From the NCBI RefSeq assembly GCF_017302985.1, contig NZ_JAFIMU010000004.1, positions 910,869 to 974,868 of the forward strand: a DNA stretch of 64,000 nt. The letters run 5' to 3'. The stretch comes from Corallococcus macrosporus (GTDB taxonomy: Bacteria; Myxococcota; Myxococcia; Myxococcales; Myxococcaceae). The notes under the pieces were generated by a model, which saw only the letters and a program-made list of their open reading frames with translations, did not search any database and had not been told where the DNA came from. Shown here in pieces: positions 8,377 through 16,746 of the stretch. The translations under genes were made by a program, and so were the position numbers. How positions within the stretch are numbered: the first letter of the stretch is position 1; every line of letters begins with the position of its first letter.

Positions 8377-9510
8377 ATGGCCACCCATCCCCCCGCGTAT
8401 TCCGCGTCCCGGCCCTTCATCCTCTTCTCCACCGGGGCCACGTCCTATGAGCTGGTGCGCTACCTGGGGTCGCGCGCCGGAGGGGAGCTGCTGCTCGCCC
8501 GCCGGCACTACGCGCGCACGCCGGGCGGACTGGTGCTCATCAAGCGCCTGCGCGACGTGACGGATGACGTGGCGCGGGCGCGGCTGCGCGAGGAGGTGAA
8601 GCTGCTCATGCGGCTGTCCCACCCGGCCATCGCGCCGGTGTACCTGGTGCGGGTGCACGACGGGGCGCCCCACCTGGTGACGGAGTACGTGGACGGCCCG
8701 TGCCTGGAGACGCTGTCCAGCTTCGCGGCGCTGCGGCGGCGGCCCTTCCCGGAGGCGTTCGCCGCGTACGTGGGCGCGGAGGTGGCGGATGCGCTCCACC
8801 ACGCCCATGCGCTGGAGGACGCGCGCGGCCTGCCGGTGGGGGTGGTGCACCGCGACGTCAGCCCCCGCTCCGTGCGCGTGGACGTGCACGGGCGGGTGCG
8901 GCTGGCGGACTTCGCGCTCGCGTGGTCGCGGCTGCCCGGGCGCGTGGTGACGGAGCCGGGGCTCGTGCGCGGGGACGTGGCCTATGCCTCGCCGGAGGCG
9001 CTGGAGGGCCAGCCGCTGGATGGCCGCGCGGACCTGTTCTCCCTGGGGATGGTGCTGCTGGAGCTGCTCACCGGCCTGCACCTGCTGGACCTGGAGGACG
9101 TGGAGCGCGCCGCGCAGCAGGCCCAGCCCCTCTCCGGGACGCGTGGGCTGTGCGCGGAGACGCCCAGTTGGCTGCCCGCGCCGCTGATGGCCGCGCGCAT
9201 GGCGTGCCTGACGCCGGCGCACGTGGAGCAGGCGACGCGGGGGCTGTCGCCGGGCATGCGTGAAGTGCTCCAGCGGGTGCTCCAGCGCGACCGCGACCTG
9301 CGCTTCCAGACGGGCGCGGAGCTGCGGGACGCGCTGCGGGGCCTGCTGAACGCGGAAGGCCGGCCCTATGGCCCTCCGGAAGCGCTGCGCGAGGTGGCGG
9401 AGGTGCGCACGGACGCGCTCGTGGGCCCCCAGGGGGAGGCGGAAGCGGGGCTGCCGCTGGAGGACGACCTCTGGGACGGCTGCGACGACGACGGCGCGGA
9501 CTGGACGTGA
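8377..9510 (+). CDS. Hanks-type Ser/Thr kinase-like protein, catalytic residues altered (probable pseudokinase)
   Basis: This 377-residue soluble protein has an N-terminal protein kinase fold (about residues 20-320) and an acidic C-terminal tail. The VAIK-type lysine is present (LVLIKRL, about residue 57) and an APE-like ASPEAL block is clear. The catalytic loop, however, reads HRDVSPRSV (158-166): the HRD is kept and the K-to-S change is common in myxobacterial kinases, but the Mg-binding Asn is Ser. The DFG motif is DFA (178-180). These changes make phosphotransfer doubtful, and it may act as a scaffold or allosteric partner. No membrane segment is visible. It is flanked by a terminator upstream and a dipeptidase gene 63 bp downstream. 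Confidence 0.82.
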   Translation: MATHPPAYSASRPFILFSTGATSYELVRYLGSRAGGELLLARRHYARTPGGLVLIKRLRDVTDDVARARLREEVKLLMRLSHPAIAPVYLVRVHDGAPHLVTEYVDGPCLETLSSFAALRRRPFPEAFAAYVGAEVADALHHAHALEDARGLPVGVVHRDVSPRSVRVDVHGRVRLADFALAWSRLPGRVVTEPGLVRGDVAYASPEALEGQPLDGRADLFSLGMVLLELLTGLHLLDLEDVERAAQQAQPLSGTRGLCAETPSWLPAPLMAARMACLTPAHVEQATRGLSPGMREVLQRVLQRDRDLRFQTGAELRDALRGLLNAEGRPYGPPEALREVAEVRTDALVGPQGEAEAGLPLEDDLWDGCDDDGADWT

Positions 9511-9573
9511 GCCCGCCTTCCAGACGTCCCGGGGTGCTTGTCATCGCGGGAGGCCGTGGCGAAGACTGCTGGC

Positions 9574-10581
9574 ATGGGTGACGTGAAGGAACTGCACCGC
9601 CGGTGGTGCATCGCGGACGGGCACGCGGATTCGCTGATGTGGAACCGCGACCTGTGCGAGCGGTCGACGGAAGGGCACGTGGACTTCCCCCGCCTGCGCG
9701 AGGCGGGGATGAAGCTGCAGTGCTTCACGCTGGTGACCCGGGGCTTCCCGTTCATTGGCGGCTTCCCGCTGTTCGCCGCGTGGCGCAAGTGGCCCCGCGA
9801 GGCGCGCGGCGGCGAGTGGTCCCGCGCGCTCTGGCAGATTGGACAGTTGGACGCCTTCTGCGCCCGTTCCGGGGACACCGTGCGCGTCGCCACCACCGGG
9901 GCGGGGCTGGAGGACAACCTCGCGAACGGGCGGCTGTCGGCGGTGCTGGGCGTGGAGGGCGGCCACGCGATTGAAGGCCAGGTGGAGCGGCTCGCGGAGC
10001 TGCACCGGCGCGGGGTGCGCTTCATGGGGCTCACGCACCTGTCCAACAACGACCTGGGCGGTTCGTCCTTCCCCATGATGGGCAACCGGGGGCTGACACC
10101 GCTGGGGCACCAGGTGATGGAGGAGATGGCCCGCCTGGGGATGAGCGTGGACGTGGCGCACGCCTCCGAGCAGACGCTCACGGACCTCTTTGCGCACCCC
10201 ACGGTGCGCTACTTCTGCTCGCACACCGGCGTGCGCGCGGCGGGCGGCGGGTGGCGCAACCTGTCCGACGCGGCGCTGCGCACCATTGCCCAGCGCGGCG
10301 GCGTGGTGGGCATCATCCTGGCGCCGGTGTACCTGGGCGGCGACACATGGGACGACGTGGTCCGCCACGTGGAGCACGCGGTGGACGTGATGGGGGAGGA
10401 GGGGGTGGGCGTGGGAAGCGACTACGACGGCATGGTGGCGCTGCCCCGGGGCATGCGGGACGTGACGGACCTGCCCCGCCTCACCGAGGCACTGCTCAAA
10501 CGCCACCCCGAGTCCTGGGTGGAACGTGTGATGGGTGGCAACTTCCGGCGTTACTTCCGCGAGACGCTCGGCGGCGGTTGA
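9574..10581 (+). CDS. Membrane dipeptidase family (peptidase M19)
   Basis: This 335-residue zinc dipeptidase-family protein resembles renal dipeptidase and bacterial homologues that split dipeptides, including ones with D-residues. Metal ligands are recognisable: ADGHADSL (HxD) at the N-terminus, GVEGGHAIEG (bridging Glu), HLSNNDLGGSS, DVAHAS, SHTGVRA, and the closing GVGSDYDGM with the catalytic-side Asp. ATG 9574 is preferred; an in-frame TTG 12 codons upstream adds an unconserved stretch. No signal peptide is seen, so it is likely cytoplasmic. It is followed after 36 bp by a lipoprotein gene on the same strand. Confidence 0.88.
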   Translation: MGDVKELHRRWCIADGHADSLMWNRDLCERSTEGHVDFPRLREAGMKLQCFTLVTRGFPFIGGFPLFAAWRKWPREARGGEWSRALWQIGQLDAFCARSGDTVRVATTGAGLEDNLANGRLSAVLGVEGGHAIEGQVERLAELHRRGVRFMGLTHLSNNDLGGSSFPMMGNRGLTPLGHQVMEEMARLGMSVDVAHASEQTLTDLFAHPTVRYFCSHTGVRAAGGGWRNLSDAALRTIAQRGGVVGIILAPVYLGGDTWDDVVRHVEHAVDVMGEEGVGVGSDYDGMVALPRGMRDVTDLPRLTEALLKRHPESWVERVMGGNFRRYFRETLGGG

Positions 10582-10617
10582 CAGCGAAATACCTGTCGAA
10601 AAGAGTCGCCGGCACCC

Positions 10618-10998
10618 ATGAACCGTCTTTCCCTCGCGCTCCTGTCCCTCTGCGGTTTCTTCCTCCTCTCCGGCTGTGGAGGGCCGGGTTCGGGCGACTC
10701 GTGTGACGGCGGCGACTACGTGTGCCAGGACGACGCGCAGGCCCTGGAGTGCCGCAACGGCACCTGGCGCCCGCTGGCGTGCCGCGGGCCGCTGGGCTGC
10801 CGGGAATTGGCGGACAGCGTGCGGTGCGACACGTCCCTCAACCAGGAGAACGACGGGTGCGCCACGGACGCCGAGGGCAAGGGCGTGTGCAGCCCGAACG
10901 GCGTCGCGCTCCTCACGTGCCAGCAGGGCGTGCTGGTGAAGACGGCGGATTGCTCGTCCTGCGCCGTGCAGGACAACCAGGCCGTCTGCCAGCCCTGA
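10618..10998 (+). CDS. Small Cys-rich lipoprotein
   Basis: The 126-residue protein has a lipoprotein signal with lipobox LSGC (Cys20), then a secreted domain with about twelve further cysteines arranged in repeated CQDD/CRNGTW/CRGPLGC-type units. The pattern (x-C-x-D-x-A-x-x-C-R-N-G-x-W) resembles Cys-rich extracellular modules that are common and highly expanded in myxobacteria, and the cysteines probably form disulfides. I recognise no enzymatic family. It ends 12 bp from the convergent selenoprotein candidate. Confidence 0.75.
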   Translation: MNRLSLALLSLCGFFLLSGCGGPGSGDSCDGGDYVCQDDAQALECRNGTWRPLACRGPLGCRELADSVRCDTSLNQENDGCATDAEGKGVCSPNGVALLTCQQGVLVKTADCSSCAVQDNQAVCQP

Positions 10999-11010
10999 CC
11001 CCTGGCGACG

Positions 11011-11673
11011 TCAGCGCTCCGGTTCCCCACCTGAGGATGGCGGTGGGGTACCGGGAGGCGGCGCGGGCAGGTAGCCCCCCGCGGCCATGCGCTTCGCGGA
11101 CCGCTCGTACATGGCCGGTGAGAGGCCCTGGACGCCGGTGCCGTCAATCCACCGGTTGTAGAAGTTGAACAGCGCGCAGACGGAGACGGCGTCGTAGACG
11201 GCCTCGTCCGTCCAGCCGGCGGCCTTCAGACGCTCCACGTCCTCGCGGCGCACGTCTCCGGGCGCGTCGTTGAGTTGGTCCACGAAGGCGAACAGCGCCT
11301 TCTCGGCCTCCGGGATGGGGGCCGTCCTCACATCGTCCAGCACCGCCTGGACGTGCTCCGTGCTGCCCAGCAATTCCGCCGCGACCGCGGCGTGGGAGCC
11401 CGTTCAAAACACGCAGGCGTTGCGCCGCGACGTGTACGCGGCGATGAGCTCCCGCAGCCCGGCGGACAGCGGGGACGGGCCGCGCATCACCTCGTGGGTG
11501 AAGGCGGACAGCGCGTCCGTCATGCGCGGCTTGAACGCGAACAGGTGCCAGATGCCCGGCGGCGTCATGCCCCCGGCGCGCGCCATGGCGATCATCTTCC
11601 CGTAGTGCCCGTCGGACGCGTGCGACTCGACGTCGGGCAGGTACATGGGTTCCGGGGCGGGGGACTTCCTCAT
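11011..11673 (-). CDS. AhpD-like/carboxymuconolactone-decarboxylase-family protein, probable selenoprotein (in-frame TGA = Sec90)
   Basis: Read through a single TGA at 11404-11406, this frame gives a 220-residue AhpD-fold protein. The 89 residues before the stop end in RRNACVF and the frame continues without a break into TGSHAAVAAELLG. The joined active site is E75-x11-C87-V-F-U90-x3-H94, precisely the AhpD pattern E-x11-C-x2-C-x3-H with the second, peroxide-facing cysteine replaced by TGA. A 6-bp stem with GGUC loop begins 11 nt after the TGA. Together these point to selenocysteine insertion rather than a pseudogene. Family members are thiol-dependent peroxidases or CMD enzymes. The C-terminus adds a Pro-rich tail. 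Upstream, 34 bp away, is an alpha/beta hydrolase gene. No selA/B/C/D lies in the window. The alternative is a nonsense mutation or sequencing error. Confidence 0.78.
11377..11392 (-). promoter_or_regulatory. Candidate bacterial SECIS stem-loop
   Basis: In the mRNA, the 11 nt after UGA (11403-11393) are followed by CGCCGC (11392-11387), loop GGUC (11386-11383) and GCGGCG (11382-11377), a perfect 6-bp stem. From memory, the E. coli fdhF SECIS mini-helix also starts 11 nt after UGA and has its SelB-contacting G and U in an AGGUCU apical loop. The codons in the hairpin still encode a sensible AhpD helix. The bulged U seen in E. coli is not evident here. Confidence 0.65.
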
Positions 11674-11707
11674 CGCGCACTTCCCTGGTGTTGGACGGGG
11701 ACGCCCA

Positions 11708-12493
11708 TCAGGCCAGCGTCGCGAGGAAGCTGTCCAGCACCGTGTTGAAGGCCTCCGGCTGTTCCTGGTTGGGCAGGTGCGCCGCGCCGGGGATGATCTC
11801 CAGCCGCGCGCCCTGCACCAGGTCCGCCATCTGCTTCGCCTTCGCCAGCGGCGTCACGGTGTCGTGCTCGCCCACCACGACGAGCGCGGGCCCCGCGTAG
11901 CGCGCGAGCAGGTCCTTGCTGTCCAGCCGCAGGCCCATGCCCCGCTGCGCGGCGGCGATGGACTCCGGCGACACGGCCAGCCCCAGCTTCGTCACCTCGC
12001 GGCCCACCGGGGACTCCGGCCCCGCGTGGACCAGCTTGGGGACCAGGCCCTGCACGACGGACGGCGTGCCTTCCTTCAGGGCCTGCCGCGCGGTGGCCTC
12101 GCGTTTGTCCTTGCCGGCGGCGTCATCCGCGGTGCACTGCGTGTCCGCGAGCACCAGCCCGCGCACCCGGCCCGGATCCTCGCGCAGCAGCGCCAGCGCC
12201 GCGTAGCCCCCCATGGACACGCCGCCCACCACCGCCGCGTCGATGTTCAGCGCGTCCAACAGCGCGAGCGCGTCCTGCGCCAGCGTCCGCATCTCCGTGG
12301 GGCCTTCGCCCAACCGGCTCTGCCCGAAGCCGCGCAGGTCCGGCACGAGGAAGCGGTAGCGCCCGGACAGCGCGGCCACCTGCCGGTCGAACGCGGAGCC
12401 ATCCAGCGGGAAGGCGTGCAGGAGCAGCACCGGCAACCCCTGGCCCACGTCCCGGTAGTGCAGCGGAATCCCATCCACGGCGACCGTCAGCAT
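11708..12493 (-). CDS. Alpha/beta hydrolase (PcaD-like fold)
   Basis: This 261-residue cytoplasmic hydrolase begins with the fold's typical MLTVAVDGIPLHYRDVG and has the oxyanion region LLLHAFPLDG. The nucleophile elbow is GGVSMGGYAAL (Ser about residue 97), the acid is in VVVGEHDTVTPL and the catalytic His in PGAAHLPNQEQP. It resembles 3-oxoadipate enol-lactonase and non-heme haloperoxidase relatives; the pairing of such a hydrolase with a CMD-family gene recalls pcaD-pcaC, but no other protocatechuate gene is here. ATG 12493 fits the family start. It lies 29 bp after the CorA-like gene and 34 bp before the selenoprotein candidate, so the three are probably one transcript. Confidence 0.85.
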   Translation of the reverse strand: MLTVAVDGIPLHYRDVGQGLPVLLLHAFPLDGSAFDRQVAALSGRYRFLVPDLRGFGQSRLGEGPTEMRTLAQDALALLDALNIDAAVVGGVSMGGYAALALLREDPGRVRGLVLADTQCTADDAAGKDKREATARQALKEGTPSVVQGLVPKLVHAGPESPVGREVTKLGLAVSPESIAAAQRGMGLRLDSKDLLARYAGPALVVVGEHDTVTPLAKAKQMADLVQGARLEIIPGAAHLPNQEQPEAFNTVLDSFLATLA

Positions 12494-12522
12494 GTATGCC
12501 TCCCACCGAGCCGCGCGCGGCG

Positions 12523-13464
12523 TCAGATCCACTTCTTGTACTTGAACCAGACGACCAGCCCCACGGGGAAGCCCACCATGGTCACCCACATGGCGGCGTA
12601 CCAGCCCGTTCCCGTCAACTGTTCGAAGTTCTGCCCGAAGAACCCCACGATGAAGGACAGGGGCAGGAACAGGGTGGCGAAGATGGTGAGCTGCTTGCTG
12701 ATGTCGTTGGTGCGCTGGGCCACCATGGACAGGTAGCCGTCCATCACGTTGCCCACCACGTCGCGGCTGGCGTCGATCTGCTCGTAGAGCCGCACCAAGT
12801 GGTCATAGACGTCGCGGAAGTACAGCGTGGTCTTCTCTTGGATCTGCGGGATGCCCCGGCGCGACAGCATGCCCACCACGTCCCGCTGCGGGGACAGCAC
12901 GCGGCGCAGCGTCACCAGCGCGCGCTTGAGCTGGAAGATGCGCTGGAGGTGCTCCGGATCCGGCTGGGCGAAGATGGCGTCCTCCAGCTCATCCAGCCGG
13001 TCGCCGAAGTCGTCCATGATGGGGAACTGCGCGTCCACGAGCGAGTCCGCGAGCAGGTAGAGGATGACGTCCACGCCGCGGCCCAGCGTGCCCGCGGGGT
13101 CGTCCTTCACGCGCCGCCGGACGGCCTCATGGCCAGGCAGCTTCAGCGCGTGCACGCTGATGAGCCAGTCCTGCGCGAGGAAGAAGTGCTGCTCGTGCAG
13201 CGTGAGCTCCGTGACGTCCGGGCCGCAGCTGAAGCCCTGCATCACGATGAACTGGTGGTGCGGGTACTCCTCCAGCTTGGGGCGCTGGTCCAGGTGCAGG
13301 CAGTCCTCCACGGCCAGGCGGTGCAACTGGAAGCGCTCGGCCAGCCGGCCCATCACCTCCGCGTCCGGCTCCAGGACGTCGATCCACTTGGGCCCCGGCC
13401 GGTCGAGCAGCTCCTCACCCCCCGAAACAGCCCTGCCGTCCTCCCACAGACAGACCTGGATCAT
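12523..13464 (-). CDS. CorA-family divalent cation transporter (variant GQN motif)
   Basis: The 313-residue product has the large N-terminal cytoplasmic alpha/beta domain, the long charged pore helix (YDHLVRLYEQIDASRDVV, about 210-230) and two C-terminal membrane helices of a CorA-type channel, ending in the basic tail KYKKWI. TM1 covers LTIFATLFLPLSFIVGFFG and TM2 WVTMVGFPVGLVVWF. The signature after TM1 is FGQNF, so the canonical Gly-Met-Asn is Gly-Gln-Asn; the Gly and Asn that matter for selectivity remain. It could carry Mg2+, Co2+ or, like ZntB variants, Zn2+. ATG 13464 starts the family-like MIQVCLWEDG. Confidence 0.85.
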   Translation of the reverse strand: MIQVCLWEDGRAVSGGEELLDRPGPKWIDVLEPDAEVMGRLAERFQLHRLAVEDCLHLDQRPKLEEYPHHQFIVMQGFSCGPDVTELTLHEQHFFLAQDWLISVHALKLPGHEAVRRRVKDDPAGTLGRGVDVILYLLADSLVDAQFPIMDDFGDRLDELEDAIFAQPDPEHLQRIFQLKRALVTLRRVLSPQRDVVGMLSRRGIPQIQEKTTLYFRDVYDHLVRLYEQIDASRDVVGNVMDGYLSMVAQRTNDISKQLTIFATLFLPLSFIVGFFGQNFEQLTGTGWYAAMWVTMVGFPVGLVVWFKYKKWI

Positions 13465-13552
13465 TTCCGTGGACTCCCCGGCCCACCTGTCGGGCCTGGG
13501 ACGCTTGCTAGAACTCCCCGGACGCGATGTCGAGCGGTAGAGTGGGGGCAAC

Positions 13553-14695
13553 GTGTCCGCTGCCGCCGAGAATCCTCCGCCGGCCTCCCTGACCCCGAGG
13601 CTCGAACAAATCCTCCAGTCGCTGCCCGACCGCGCCTTTTCCGCGCGGCTGCGCGCGGTGTATCTCGCCGCGGCCCAGGCCATCTCAAGGCTGAGCGACC
13701 TGGACCTGGTGAAGTACGAGACGCCCGTCGTCGACGCCAGCCCCGACCTGTCGCTGTGGGAGGAGATGGCGCCCGTCATCCGCGACACGGTGATGGACGT
13801 CAACGCGCTGCTCAACGTCATCCGGGAGCAGTTCCCCGGCACGCCGCAGGCGCCCTCGGCCCGCAAGGGCCCCGGGGACGTGCCCGGCATGCTCCAGGAG
13901 GGCATGGCACGGCTGGCCCAGAGCATCACCCAGCTTGGCGAGGCCATGCGCAACCCGTCCGTGGTGAGCGACCGCTGGCAGTTGCTGGCGGAGATCCAGC
14001 GCTTCCGCTCGGACTACCGCGAACAGATGAGCCAGCTCGTCTTCGAGTCCGCCAGCACCTTCGGCGAGGTGTCGCGCGCCCAGGTGGTGCCCGGCTACGA
14101 GGCGGAGGTGAAGGCGGCCGTCACGGTGCGCGCCATCACGTCCGACCTGTCGCGCATCGTCGCGGCGCGGCTCAACAAGGTGCGCGACGCGAAGCCGGAG
14201 GAGGTGCTGTGGAACGCGCAGCAGCTCCAGACGGAGCTGGACGCCTTCGGCCGCACCGCCGCGTACCGGAACCTGCGCGCGCAGGACAAGCGCCACATCG
14301 TGGAGGCCCGCGCGGAGATTGGCGCGCTCGCGCTCGAGTCCGCCCCGGAGCAGGCGCGGCTCCTGGCGGTGACGGAAGCGCTGGACGAGCTGGTGCGCAG
14401 CCTGTCCGCGGTGAATCAACGCCAGCTGCTCATCCTCCACGACCGCGAGGTGTGGGCCGCGTGCGGCGTGCGCCTGGAGCGCGCGCTGTCCCAGTCGAAG
14501 AAGGACCCGGTCGCGTCCGCCAAGGCGCTGGCGGAGGCCGCGGCCAGCGCGCAGTCGCTCTATGGCCGGGACGCGACGATGGACGCGTTCCTGCGCAAGG
14601 CGCGCAAGCTGAAGCTCGCCACGCTCACCGGCCCGGAGCTGCTCTCCACCATCGAGTCCTTCCAGGCCCAGCTCGCGCAACTGGACGTGATGTGA
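13553..14695 (+). CDS. Hypothetical all-helical protein
   Basis: I do not recognise a family for this 380-residue protein. It is predicted to be almost entirely helical, with Pro-rich linkers near residues 5-12 and 98-110 and long amphipathic stretches such as EQARLLAVTEALDELVRSL. There is no signal peptide, membrane helix or Cys motif. The start is a GTG at 13553, 88 bp from the divergent corA-like gene. Its stop overlaps the GTG of the HAD phosphatase gene (ATGTGA), and that gene in turn overlaps the rRNA methyltransferase gene, so the three are translationally coupled. Confidence 0.7.
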   Translation: MSAAAENPPPASLTPRLEQILQSLPDRAFSARLRAVYLAAAQAISRLSDLDLVKYETPVVDASPDLSLWEEMAPVIRDTVMDVNALLNVIREQFPGTPQAPSARKGPGDVPGMLQEGMARLAQSITQLGEAMRNPSVVSDRWQLLAEIQRFRSDYREQMSQLVFESASTFGEVSRAQVVPGYEAEVKAAVTVRAITSDLSRIVAARLNKVRDAKPEEVLWNAQQLQTELDAFGRTAAYRNLRAQDKRHIVEARAEIGALALESAPEQARLLAVTEALDELVRSLSAVNQRQLLILHDREVWAACGVRLERALSQSKKDPVASAKALAEAAASAQSLYGRDATMDAFLRKARKLKLATLTGPELLSTIESFQAQLAQLDVM

Positions 14696-15537
14696 CGGCT
14701 GCCAGAACGAAGGTCGTGGAGCCGCGTCCCCTGCGGCAGGCGGACCTGTCTGGTGTGCAGGGCGTCTTCACCGACGTGGACGGCACACTGACGACGGGCC
14801 ACAAGCTGCGCAGCCAGACGGTGCGGGCCCTGGAGCAGCTGTCCGCGTCCGGCCTGCGCGTGGTGCTGGTGAGCGGCCGTCCGGCGGGGTGGGGCGAGGC
14901 GTGGGCCCGGCAGCTCCCCGTGGATGGCGTCGTCGTGGAGAACGGCGGGCTGTTCTTCCTCAAGGATGCGAAGGGGAAGCTGCGCAAGGTGTACCTGGAG
15001 CCGCCCGCCCAGCGCGTGGCGAACCGCCAGCGCCTGGAGCAGGAGGTCGAGCGCGTGCTCGCCCAGGTGCCCGGCGCGCGACTGTCCGTGGACAGCCGCT
15101 ACACGGAAGTGGACCTCGCCGTGGATTACAACGAGGAGGCCCGGCTGGGCGACGAAGGGGCCTCCCGCATCGAGTCGCTGCTGCGGGCGCGGGGCGTGAC
15201 GGCGGTGCGCTCGTCGGTCCACGTCAACTGCTGGCTGGGCCGCTTCGACAAGCTCTCCGCGTCGCGCCGCTTCGCGAAGGTGGCGTGGGGAGAGAAGCTG
15301 GAGCCCGCGGACGGCCGGTACGTCTACGCGGGGGATTCTTTCAACGACGCTCCGATGTTCCAGGCGTTCAAGCTGGGCGTGGGCGTGGCCAACGTGCGCG
15401 CGGTGCTGGACCGCATCGACGCGCCGCCGGCCTTCATCACCCGGGCGCCCGAGGGGCGGGGCTTCGAGGAGCTGGCGCGTGCCCTCCTCGCCCGCCGCCG
15501 GACAGTCCGCAGTCGCAGTCGAGGAGTTTCAACGTGA
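14692..15537 (+). CDS. HAD-superfamily (IIB, Cof/MPGP-like) phosphatase
   Basis: This 281-residue protein belongs to the HAD hydrolases. Motif I is VFTDVDGTLTT (nucleophile Asp about residue 28), motif II VLVSGRPAGW, and motif IV GDSFNDAPMF near residue 222, with a C2B-type cap between (DSRYTEVDLAVDYN). It is closest in layout to mannosyl-3-phosphoglycerate/sucrose phosphatase-like and Cof-type enzymes; the substrate cannot be told. GTG 14692 overlaps the preceding stop. Downstream, its TGA overlaps the GTG of the RlmI-like gene. Confidence 0.85.
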   Translation: MTAARTKVVEPRPLRQADLSGVQGVFTDVDGTLTTGHKLRSQTVRALEQLSASGLRVVLVSGRPAGWGEAWARQLPVDGVVVENGGLFFLKDAKGKLRKVYLEPPAQRVANRQRLEQEVERVLAQVPGARLSVDSRYTEVDLAVDYNEEARLGDEGASRIESLLRARGVTAVRSSVHVNCWLGRFDKLSASRRFAKVAWGEKLEPADGRYVYAGDSFNDAPMFQAFKLGVGVANVRAVLDRIDAPPAFITRAPEGRGFEELARALLARRRTVRSRSRGVST

Positions 15538-16730
15538 ATGTCGTGAAGCTGGAGCTGGCCCGGGGCCTGGGACGTCACCTGCGCGCGGGGCACCCGTGGG
15601 TGTTCCGCAAGGCCCTGGAGCACACGCCGCGCATCCCGGCCGGCAGCGTGGTGGACCTGACGGAGAACGGGAAGTTCGTCGCGCGCGGGTACTACGATCC
15701 GCACTCGGCCATCGCGGTGCGCGTGCTGACCCGTGACTCGCGCGAGACGGTGGACTCGCGCTTCATCACCCAGCGCGTGCAGCGCGCCCTGGCCGCGCGC
15801 ACGGCGCTCATCGACCTGAAGGACACGGACAGCTACCGCCTCATCCACGGCGAGGGCGACGGTCTGCCCGGCGTGGTGGTGGACCTGTACGCGGGCTGGG
15901 CGGTGATGAAGCTGTACTCCGCGGGCCTCACCCCGTACCGCCCCCTCATCGTGGAGGCGCTGAAGGCGGGCGTCCCGGGCCTGAAGGGCATCCTCGGCCG
16001 CGATGAGGTCGGGCGCGACGACGTGGAGGAGGACGACGGGCGCGGCAGCGGGAAGATGCTGTGGGGCGAGGAGGCCCCGGAGCTCATCCCCATCCGCGAG
16101 CGCGGCGCCATCTTCCTGGTGGACGCGTGGAAGGGGCAGAAGACGGGGTTCTTCCTGGATCAGCGGGAGAACCGCTACCTCATCCGCCGGCTGGGGCAGG
16201 GCAGGGACGTGCTCAACTGCTTCAGCTTCAGTGGGGGCTTCTCCGTGAACGCGGCGCTGGGCGGCGCCAACAGCGTCTTCTCCGTGGATCAGGACCCGGA
16301 GGCCATCGCGCTGGCGCGGGAGAACTTCACGCGCAACGGGCTGCCAGCGGCGAAGCACGACTTCCTGGCCGCGGACGTGTTCGCGCTCATCCAGTCGTTC
16401 AAGGAAGAGGGCCGCACGTTCGACCTCATCATCCTGGACCCGCCCGCCTTCGCGAAGAGCCAGCGCGCGGTGGAGGCGGCCGTGGACGGCTACGCGTCGC
16501 TCAACCGGCAGGCCCTGGCGCTGCTGCGCCCCGGCGGTCTGCTGGCCACGGCGTCGTGCTCCGCGCGCGTGACGGGCGACATGTTCATGGGCGCCGTGCG
16601 CGAGGCGGGCTTCAAGGCCGGCGTGGACCTGGCGCTCGTGGAGGAGCGCTACCAGCCGCCGGATCATCCCGTGCGCCTCCAGTTCCCGGAAGGGAAGTAC
16701 CTCAAGTTCTACGTGATGCAGTCGGTGTAG
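15534..16730 (+). CDS. 23S rRNA (cytosine-C5)-methyltransferase, RlmI-like
   Basis: This 398-residue SAM-dependent methyltransferase has an N-terminal PUA domain (LARGLGRHLRAGHPWVFRKA; residues 1-80), a central EEHD-like linker, and a C-terminal Rossmann methylase. SAM-binding motif I is DVLNCFSFSGGFSVNAA, the acidic motif II SVDQDPEAIALARENF, and the catalytic motif IV LIILDPPAFAKS. A catalytic cysteine sits in TASCSARV. This matches RlmI, which makes m5C1962 in 23S rRNA. GTG 15534 overlaps the HAD stop and is preceded by GAGGAG. Confidence 0.86.
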   Translation: MNVVKLELARGLGRHLRAGHPWVFRKALEHTPRIPAGSVVDLTENGKFVARGYYDPHSAIAVRVLTRDSRETVDSRFITQRVQRALAARTALIDLKDTDSYRLIHGEGDGLPGVVVDLYAGWAVMKLYSAGLTPYRPLIVEALKAGVPGLKGILGRDEVGRDDVEEDDGRGSGKMLWGEEAPELIPIRERGAIFLVDAWKGQKTGFFLDQRENRYLIRRLGQGRDVLNCFSFSGGFSVNAALGGANSVFSVDQDPEAIALARENFTRNGLPAAKHDFLAADVFALIQSFKEEGRTFDLIILDPPAFAKSQRAVEAAVDGYASLNRQALALLRPGGLLATASCSARVTGDMFMGAVREAGFKAGVDLALVEERYQPPDHPVRLQFPEGKYLKFYVMQSV

Positions 16731-16746
16731 CGGACCGTCCGGCCCC

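Noticed and set aside
11011-11673. AhpD-like gene as a nonsense-broken pseudogene
   Set aside because: The frame is intact on both sides, the stop is TGA at the catalytic Cys and a SECIS-like stem follows; decay would not target this codon. Kept as alternative only.
12496-15537. 1013-residue frame containing the HAD phosphatase
   Set aside because: Only the last 281 residues are protein-like; the rest is antisense or out-of-frame to corA-like and the helical gene.
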